Positions 11,658 to 21,600 of a stretch of 64,000 nt of DNA are shown in pieces; position 1 is the stretch's first letter, and each line of letters begins with the position of its first letter. Where the stretch lies: NCBI GenBank assembly GCA_018857735.1, contig JABMCL010000190.1, positions 803,501 to 867,500 of the forward strand, given 5' to 3'. Below the pieces are notes generated by a model. The model worked only from the letters and a program-made list of their open reading frames with translations. It searched no databases and had not been told where the DNA came from. The stretch comes from Alviniconcha marisindica. Taxonomy: Eukaryota > Mollusca > Gastropoda > Provannidae. The translations under genes and the position numbers were made by a program.

Positions 11658-11736
11658 ATGACCGGACCGACATGTGACTGCTGTGGAAAGGTCTTTCTGG
11701 TGTTATGTCGGTTCCTGGGACTTGCGACGGCTCTAG
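11658..11736 (+). CDS. TMEM72: TMEM72-like exon 1 with start codon
   Basis: 79 nt from ATG to CTAG before GTGAGT; encodes MTGPTCDCCGKVF through GLATAL. Cysteine-rich N-terminus (C6, C8, C9), then the start of helix 1. Phase 1 out. Confidence 0.8.
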
Positions 11737-14700
11737 GTGAGTAGAGAGGGTGCGTGGGGGGAGAAAGCGAGTGCCCAAAGCTCTATGTCAACAAAGGTGT
11801 CAGGTGAGAGGATGAATAGAGTCACGCCACACGAGTCCTGCCATGGCATTGGCAGCGTGCCTTTGGTGGTGGTGGTGCGTGGGGTGATGATGAAACGGCC
11901 GTAAAAAGCGCTGCATGTGTTTGTGTGTTTTGCATCGTCGCTGACATAATTTTGGCGTTTTCCCCCCTCAGCTATTTATATTAAACACGGGTGCTGGTTT
12001 TCTGATAATTTGGTATGCGGATTGGATGAATCATTGACTGAGTGTAAATGTCATTGGTTCTCACGCACAAACACACACACACACACACACGAGTTCTCAG
12101 CTTTTTTAGTTACACACCGAGTTGTGTCGGGTATGGAGACTTTAATGCCGAGTTGCCACGGAAGATTTGTAAGGGGGGGGGGGGGGGTGTTGTTAGACAC
12201 GGAGCCAATAACCAGGCTTTTTTGCTACTACCCGTAATTAAGTAAGTACTACATCGAAATGGACAGCGATGACACTTGTGGGTACTCACTTGTGAGTAAA
12301 TCAGTGGACGGTGTCTCGGTAATAAACCAGGGATTAGTAACGCGCTTGTCGCTGGACTTGCAGTAACCAGCCTAACGCCATACCGAACCGCTCCGTGAAG
12401 CCAGCTTACACCGAGTTCCTTGTTGTTCGGTGGTTCAAGCTGCCCTCAAAAAACAGGAGTGGCCTTGTGGGGTCAGTGCTGCTGGACGCTTTGACCCTAC
12501 AAGGACAAGGACTTCAGAAAATGGGCAAACTTGCTTGTATTGGATAATAATCCGTCCCTTATAATATATCGCGCTTTGACCCTACAAGGGCAGTAACTTC
12601 AGAAAGTGGGCTAAACTGCTTGTGTTGGATATTAATTCGCCCCTTATCACATATCCTGTGCTTCATCGGGCATAATGGTGAAAGCTGAGTTGATAAGACT
12701 ATGCTCCTGTTTCTATAGTCCCACATGCACACATCAAACATTTTTCTACCCCTGTAAAGAGATAAAAGGGGAAACAAATTGATATCTGTGGTTGAGTGGA
12801 AAGGATGATTGTTCTGTTTTGCATACAAACTTACAAAGTAGGTTGAATGCATTTAGTCAGTTGCAGTAAGAAGCTTAGTCAGTTAGTGCCAGACTTACTA
12901 AGCTGATGCAAGGGTCAAACAACACTGGACTTAGTACTTAATCCAAACACACTGATTGCATCATAATATATGCATCGTCCCAGTTGGGTGTAGTCATACT
13001 CATTACAACACAGCAGCATCGATTAAACATTTCATTATGACCCTGAAATAACTAAATATCTAACTTTTATCAGATTTTTTTAATTTTTGTTTAACAGTTT
13101 AACAGTATGATTTTTAAACTGAAAATATAGGGATACAGTTTTACCATTTGATTTATTCATGATTTATTTCTCTAATATGAACTACAAAGATACTTTCCCA
13201 TTAAAGGCATGATTCCAGTTGCAGTGTTTTTGATGTTTCATGGTTTGTCTGGAAACATATCTAACACTGAGAGAAAAGTTTTAGTAAAACTATGAAAGAA
13301 GGCCCTCAATTTATTGCTTAAGCTGAAAGGATTCCAGATCTTCAAACATATGAATCTATGAGAATCCATGGACTACAAGCGTGAACCTCTAACACAAAAA
13401 TAGAGCTCATTGGGCTGTACAAAATTCTAAGTATACATACATGTTGAAACTCCTCATGCGGAAACTGACAATAGCAATGATTACAACTACAACTTTGTTC
13501 AAGCAATTCAAATCACAAAAAAATAAACAGACCAGACCTACATTACACACACATAATCATGCATGATCACACGCACGCACACACAGCACAGCACAGCAGT
13601 TCACTGAAATAATTTAAGACCAGGGGAGGGTAGATAATTTGATAGCAGTACTGGATATTAAGATGGGAGTAACACCACCCCAGAAAGTAACAGAAAACCA
13701 AGACTACCCTGAAGGGATATATATATGTAATGGAGAGGCGTGGAGTGGTGTAGGACAGTGACCCAGGCAGTGGAGTCTGTCGAAATGGAGACCACAGCAG
13801 GCGGAATGGCAGCAAGGGTTTTATTTGCTCAGCAACAGACAACTTTTCAGCACACCCAAAATCCTCACGCGCATGCATAGATAAGAGAACTGCGCGGGCC
13901 GCAAGGAACACACGCTATCGCTACAATCAAATCAGCCTCTGGACCACAAAATGGTTAACAATTGTGTTTCCTTGGCCCGCACAAATACAGTTTCCTCTAC
14001 AATAACTAAACTAATTAAAACATGAAAAACATCAAATGAAAGCTACAATTACAACCTTTTAAACTGTATAAACAAAATGTACACACATAACTTATTTTAT
14101 TTACAACAAAAGTGGGAAGCGTGGCTTGCACCTGTCTATAAACAGATTCGTACAACTAAATCACAACTAACACAATGTACAAAATATAACTGTCAATAAA
14201 ACTTACATGAGAATCGAGAGCACGCTCCCACGGTTAAAACGGTACATAACAATTACAATACAACGCTCTGTAAGAGAAGCAAGACACACTCAAAGACTAG
14301 CACTAAAACAATCGGTGCGAACTTTCGCCTGGGGTGCGTTATCTTAGTTGCAGCAGCGCTGATAGTGATACCATGTAGTCTATGAATACAACTTAGCTTC
14401 TACAGTACACAATACTTAATAAGTTAATTTTGACCCAAAATAAACACTAAACATGAAGTCAGCTAAGCAAAATACTATACGACAAAGCATTGATCGACAC
14501 AGAATTACTTTCATCGAGTCAAAACAACGATTCACTACTATTCACTAGTACTAAACAGAGAACGCGCCATGCAGACGATGGCTATAAAAAGAATGGACCC
14601 AGAGAGGCATCGGCTACTGATTAAGCTCGATCCTGCATCTAAATAAGATCTAAATAAACATTCTAAGATGCCAGATTATATTACACATGGCTTAGTGCAT

Positions 14701-17700
14701 AAAAAGGACTAGGTGAACAAAGAGTAGGTATACAAACAAGTGGTCAAAATATTAAGGGAGAAAACAGATTTGAAAATGGCGGCACCAGCGGCTATCGCCG
14801 GTCGGCTGTTTGAAAGCCATGTGGCATTACGCAACATGCCGCGCTTCAAAACAAAAGTGTCGTCTGCTCCAGTTCCCGGGTTACTAACAGTACAGTAATG
14901 AAATTGCATGGATCTGATAACTGGGGTGGGATTATTGTAAAAACGTACAAAGAGCACTTGCTCACATATATATATAGATATATATAGATATCTGTGCGTG
15001 TGTGTGTTGTTTTTTGCATTAAAATCAATATGTTGGACAAGGCAAACACAAACGGACTAGATAAAGTTTTCTTTGGTTTTGTGCCAGTGCCAGTGGTGGC
15101 CACAAAAAGAAATTTATGGGAGAAAATGGAATGTACTTGTCAACAGTGTTAAGCTTTTGTCACTTTAAAGGAATTAGCCTTCTTAGTCCCAACAACAACA
15201 AAATTGGTATGATTTATTGATTGGTTATGTATTGGCAAACTTAGCCAGCACATAAAAAGAAGGGGGAAAATGCTACAGGAAATAATGATGAGCAAAGAGA
15301 ATAACATCAATTCAGTCAGTATTGGTATTGTTCCAAGTAATTCAGTTCGTGTTATTCTGTTCACTCATCATTATTTTCCTGTAGTATTTTTTCCTTCTTT
15401 TATCTGCTGGCTAATTTTGCTGAAACATAACCAGTTGTGGTGAACTAAAAAATGGCTATAAGGATTAGCCCGCTAGCTCACCCAGGCCCCTTTTCTAGAA
15501 CACTACAGTATATCATTAGAAGTTCACTGCAGAGAGAGTAAGTAAGGAAGGAACTTGGTGTTTTACGCCCAGCCAACTAGTGCGGTTATATCATGGCGAC
15601 ACTGCAGAGAGAAATAAAAATGAAAATGTGTTTTGATTGGTAACAAAAATGAACACCATACATGTATTTTCTGTGACCTGTCTACACAAAACTGAGAGCT
15701 TTTGGTGTTCTGTCCATAATGATAGTGTCAAAGATGCATTGATAAGGTCAAGCAGAAACTTTGGACAGAGTGCGAGTAAGAGTATGGGGAAAATGTGTGT
15801 GCAACACTGACAACTTTTAAAATCAATTTTAAATGAAGGGTGCTTTCAGTCGCAAATATTTTACTGCAGATCATGTTCTTTTCACTTGTTTCAAGTATCT
15901 GATGAGTTGTATGTTCTGAGTATATTTTAACCACTGTAATAACATACAGTATAAATAAGTGGGAGTAAATGGCATGTGCAAAGTCCAGTTTACAATGTAA
16001 ATAGTAATATAAATCATTGAATATAATTTTAACGACTGTAAATGTAATGTAGAAATTACCATGTACCATCCTAGCTAGAGGCAGCTACAATGTGATGGTA
16101 CTGTACAAGTGTTTTAATGAAGCAGTCACTGCTTAGTACTCGCTATACAGTAGTATATTATATAGTGGATCACCTTACCCTGGGAGGTCCTACTTTGTTA
16201 TTCGCTGTTTGCTCTTGAGGTGACCTAGATCTTTGGATCCTCCCTTACAATAGAATACCTCAGCAAGGTCAGTACAGCTAGGGCTGTCTTGTGTTTCAGG
16301 ATGGGACAGGGGTTAGCACTAGCAGGCAGCCCTTTGAACTTGAGTTTGATGAGAGTATGTAACTGCATGCTTGTGTTTGTTATACGTCAAGACTCGAGGG
16401 CAGCCTCCTTTTAAAATTAAAGCTGATAACTGTCACGTAGTTTTGTGTACAGCGTGGTTTCGGCACGTTACTTGAAAACCTGTCCTTTCGCTCTTTAGTT
16501 TGGTTTCTTGGTGGTCAGACTGACCAGCGTCTGTGGTGTGCTCAGAAAGCCTGTATGTTCTTCAGCCCAACCCTCCCTCATTTTCAGATTTGTTTAATGC
16601 CTTGATGTCCCCTGAGAGGTACTAGCAGGGACTGACAGTGAGAGACATGGGGGCAGGGGGAACTGTATGATTCTAATGCTACACTGTCACTACCTGTTGG
16701 TATACTACAGGGCGAGAATTTTCTCCCATGCCTGAAAACAAGGCCGCAACAGTAGTGGTCTTTGACGGTTATGGAATGAAAAGTTCTCTCTGGTCATGAT
16801 CACTGCTGAGTGAAAAGCGTCGCCAGGTTCAGTTCTTTTGCTAGTCACTCCAATGGTGATATGCTCCTGCTTTCAGGGGCTTCCTTAGGACTGGTTGTAC
16901 CTAGCATTTATAAAGAACTGAATTGGACCTGGAAAGGGCCTTATGCTCCCAAGTTGGTTTTCACTGAAAGGAAGTTTTCTTCTGTCTTTCTTTTTCTTTT
17001 TAAGTGTGCAGACAGCTTTCAAAGGGTGTTCTTTAACCACTAGTTATATTTACACACAAAGTGCTAGATCTAGTTCATCAAAAAGAATGCAGTACTCTCT
17101 GGTACAGCTAGACCCCCCCCCCCCCCCCCCCACCCCCGACACTGCAGGAAGGACATTAACAACTGAACCAGAGTGGGTGGTCAGCTTGTAGTGATCATAA
17201 TTGATATTGTATACAGTTGTGACACTTAAAGCCTCCATTTCTGAAGGTATACCTTCAGGCTGTGCAAAATTCACACATGTGCAATCACACCAGTCTCAGT
17301 TTGGGCAAAAGGGTGGGGCTTTGAGGGGCATAAATCATGAACAGAAAGGTGCAGTTCAGCACCTGTTTGAAAGTAACAGCTGGCCTTGGAATGTTGAAGT
17401 GACCGATGTGTGTAAAGCTTAAAGCACAGCATTGTCCACATCACTAGATAAGCCCTGCCCATTTGTATTCAAATTGTCCTCATGTCAAAACTTTTGAGTC
17501 TTGAAATGAGACAAAATTCACTTTCATCAACACAATGATTTAGCGGATAGAAAGCTGAGAGTGCATTTTATGTCTGTGCCAAGTGCCATATTCAAATGAT
17601 GGTCCAATTTCCAGATATTTGTGATAAACCAGCAGTGATGTGACCATGTGTCATACTTTGAAGAGAATTTGCTTCAGGAATCTGAGTAGTAGAACTAATG

Positions 17701-18604
17701 CTGTGTTGTTATGCTGCACATTGGTTTATCAAAGTGGTCGTGAGGTGATTGTGGCTGTTTATTTGTACCACCTCCCACTCACCACTTCCCCATTACTTCC
17801 GAATGAACAGTGCTTTGTGTGTGGTTGTTTTTCAGGGCTGTGGGGGGTTGGGGTGGAAGCCATTTTCTACCACCATGAACTGGGATTTTACCTGCTGTAA
17901 GTGTGTGTCTTTTAATTACTGGTGTGTGTGCGTGCATGTGTGTGTGTGTGTGTGTGAGAGAGATTGTGTGTGTGTGTGTACTGTGTGTGTGACAAACGTA
18001 GATTTCATGTGGTGTACATAATACTCTAGAGCCAGATAATATACTGCTAATAAATTAATAAAAGGGCTAATGTAATGTACACTTTTTTTCTTTCTTAATT
18101 ATAATCTTAAAACAAAAACTGAGTCCATCAAAAACAGTGTTGCAACAACAAAACTAGTTTTGCAAAAGAAAATTGATTGGAAGAGCATGAACTGCAAATT
18201 TATACATTTTACTTGTTCTGTCATTTTTTTTTTTCCACCTACATGTTTTCTTCTCCCCCCCCACCCCCCCTCTTATTTTACAGACAGTAGTGGAGATCCA
18301 AACACATAAAAGGTTCAAAAGAACACTTATTTAACATGACAACACACATTGTGCACATTTTTGGGGTAATCCCCTTTCTGAAGCGACAAAACAGTAATGC
18401 TGAAAAATTAAAGTGTAGAGTACTTATCTGCTGTGGGTTATGCTATATCAATGTCCAGTGTCTGGACTGTAACATAACTCTGTGTAATTCACTTTAAAGA
18501 TGGACATATTTATCAGTGAAACATTTGAATTTCACTCACCTACTGGCCTGTGTTTATTTAGTAGTGACATGTTTTATATGCTACATTCATTTAATGTTCA
18601 CAGG

Positions 18605-18672
<68 letters not shown>

Positions 18673-21600
18673 AAAGTGTATTATGTTTTCTTATACATTG
18701 TTTCTTTTGTTTTTGCAGGCCGCTTGCTGTGATAATTACTTTTCTTGAAACTGTTTTCCTCCTCCACTACTGCGTGGAACTATGCGTGAGGTAAGGAAAC
18801 AGCTTTGGCGGTGGGTGAAAGTGCAAACTTGTACATATACATGTATACATTTAACAGTGAAAAACACAGGGTGATTTTGCAGTTTTCAGAGGTTGTAAGT
18901 GCTGGCTTAAAAGTTAAATGGGTAGTCGGTCATATGGCATGGGGTCTACTGGATTGATCGCCGAGTCCTGCATTCTTGTCTTCCAGTCTGTTTGGAACTG
19001 TGGCTGTGAAACTGGGAGTGATTATCTAGTCGTTCAGATGAAAGTGAATGAATCATCTTATGGTGTGTCTGTGTATGATCTATAATCTATCTATATAGCG
19101 ATTCAGGTTTACAAGTAAGTAAGTTGGTGTTTTACGCCCAGTCAGCCAGTGCGGTTATATCAGGGCACTAGAGATTCAGGTATATACACACATACAGAGT
19201 TGTTTAATTAAGATTTTTTTTAACTAAGGTGTAATACACCAATTTTAACTAAGGTGTAATACACCCAGTTGCAGCTTCACCTACCACAACAGCAACAAAT
19301 GTGGAACAGAGTTGACTGCTAGCATTCTGAGAGGAAAAAAAGATCAAACCACACAAAAAGGTTAAATGAACCAAGTGAAAGTGAAGTCATTTCCTTTTTG
19401 TTCATTATTTCTTTGTCGATTAACTGTTTGTTATTTCAAAACTGCGGCCTGCCCAGAAACCTGGTGCATGTTTTGTGTCATGATCAGGTATCCTGTTAAA
19501 ATTTACAGGCATTCTTTGGAACGTTTGTGTTTTTTAAGCCTTTGCCAACAGCTTTAAATCATTACACTGAGGTGTACTGCATATGCAGTTGGCTTGCTGG
19601 CTGGTGATTACATTTTGCCCTCATTCGGTAGCCACACCTGTGTGTATACACAGATTGTAGACTTTGTTGCTGCTACAGGTGATACACAGAACCAACACCC
19701 AAGGGAGTTAATTGGCGCTCAAAATATGTGACACAAGTACAACAACAAAGACCTGATTGAGAGAGATCGTGTATTGATTCTGCAGGCGCGCTCTGGCCTT
19801 GTTCTGTTTGAGACTGGTGATACACAGACTTTAGACTTTGTTGCTGCTATGTAGATCAGGTCACACAAGCCAGACAGCTTGCTCTGTTGGTTCCATTTTC
19901 TTTGGCAACAGCCCAGGCACGCATGCCTGGTGCAATAACATTAGAAAAACACTTACGTTAGAAGTTTTTTTTGTGAAAAAAGGTTTGAGGTGTGAAGATT
20001 TGAATTTAATTCTATGCAAGGTATGTGTGCCCTCAAGAGGTTATTGAACTCATTACACAGGGAATAAACTCAGGCAACTGTCACTTCCCATGTGTGCCTA
20101 ACAAACGTTCAGTCATCATTTCAGCTGTCATTCTCAACATACAATAGCAGAAGACAGTCCACTTGGAACTCAACTAAATGACACCTCTTCCCCCCCCCTC
20201 TTTTTTTTCTTCTTCTTTTTTTAACAACAAAGCAGTCATTCTGGGAGGGTTGGAGGGCAAGAGAGACTGACAGCAAAACTTGCCCTAATACAACCATCAT
20301 GGTTGGCTGGGAGTTAAAAAACCAGTCATCCATCTTGAAAGCCAAGTTTTCCTTCTGACACCAACGTTGTGGTGAATGTACACTTATATTTTAACTGTTA
20401 GTTTTTTGTTTGGACATCACCACATTTTGCCACATTAAGGCCATCCTTAAATGAATTTAATTTTGGTTTAATAAACCTTAACAAAACTGGATGTGTACAA
20501 GCACATAGACACGCACATGCATGTATGCCCTTTGTTTTGTGATGCAAGACTTGAAAGAAAAAAAATCGGGGGGAATATTGTCTGCCTGGCTGCTGTGGTT
20601 GCAGTCTGGAGTTTTTAGCATGGACCTTGAAGGGTCTGTGACAGAAGAATTAAAGCGCATTACTGTTAAATGTGACTGCCATTTGTGTGTTTCAGCCCAT
20701 CCAGTATATGTGTGCGTGTGTGGGATGCAGTTCTGTGGCTGGATGACTGGAGAAAGGGGCTGCTGTATGTGCTGCTAGCCATCCCTTGTTTCCTCAGTCC
20801 CAAAACTGTCATGTTGGGCATCATTTCAGGTCAGTATCAGTGTCTGTGCTGCTAGCCATCCCTTGTTTCCTCAGTCCCAAAAATGTCATGTTCGGCATCG
20901 TTTCAGGTCAGTCTCAGTGTCTGTGCTGCTAACCATCCCGTGTTTCCTTAGTCCCAAAGCTGTCATGTTCGGCATCGTTTCAGGTCAGCATCAGTATCAG
21001 TGTCTGTGCTGCTAGCCATCTGCTGTTTGTTATCCCAGTCTATCCCCAAACTGTCATGTCAGGCATCGTTTCTGGTCAGTATCAGCATCTGCACTGCTTA
21101 CCATCTTCTGTTTATTATCCCAGTCTGTTCCCAAACTATCATGTTGGGCACCGTTTCAGGTCAGTATCAGTGCCTGTGCTGTTGCCATCTCCTGTTTATT
21201 ATTCCAGTCTGTCCCAGAACCTTCATGTTGGGTATCTTTCAAGTCAGTATCAGTGTTTCTGCTTGCTCTCTCCTGTTTTATATCCTTGTCTGTCCGCATA
21301 TTGACTTTTGGGGCATTGTTTCTGGTCAGTGTCAATGTATGAAGTGCTAGTCTAGTACCAGCATAACCTCCAGAAGGAATAGATTGGTTTGTGCAATTGA
21401 AGAGTGATTTGTTTTTGTTTTTATAACTAACAGAAAAGTAGGCTTTTCAGCCAGCAGCAGCATGGCAGAACCTTGGAGAACAGGATCATGAAACAGAATG
21501 AGACCTCGAGTGCTTGTGTATAATAATAATTAGCAAAGGGAGTTGTAGCATACTGAGTAATCAGTGCCTGAAAGACGTCACAGGGACAAACATGAAAACA

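Noticed and set aside
11970..12011. Possible TMEM72-like exon reading AIYIKHGCWFSDNL between CCTCAG and GTATGC
   Set aside because: It would follow exon 1 in frame but exits in phase 0, whereas the exon at 17836 needs phase 1. Direct joining of 11736 to 17836 gives the family sequence without it.
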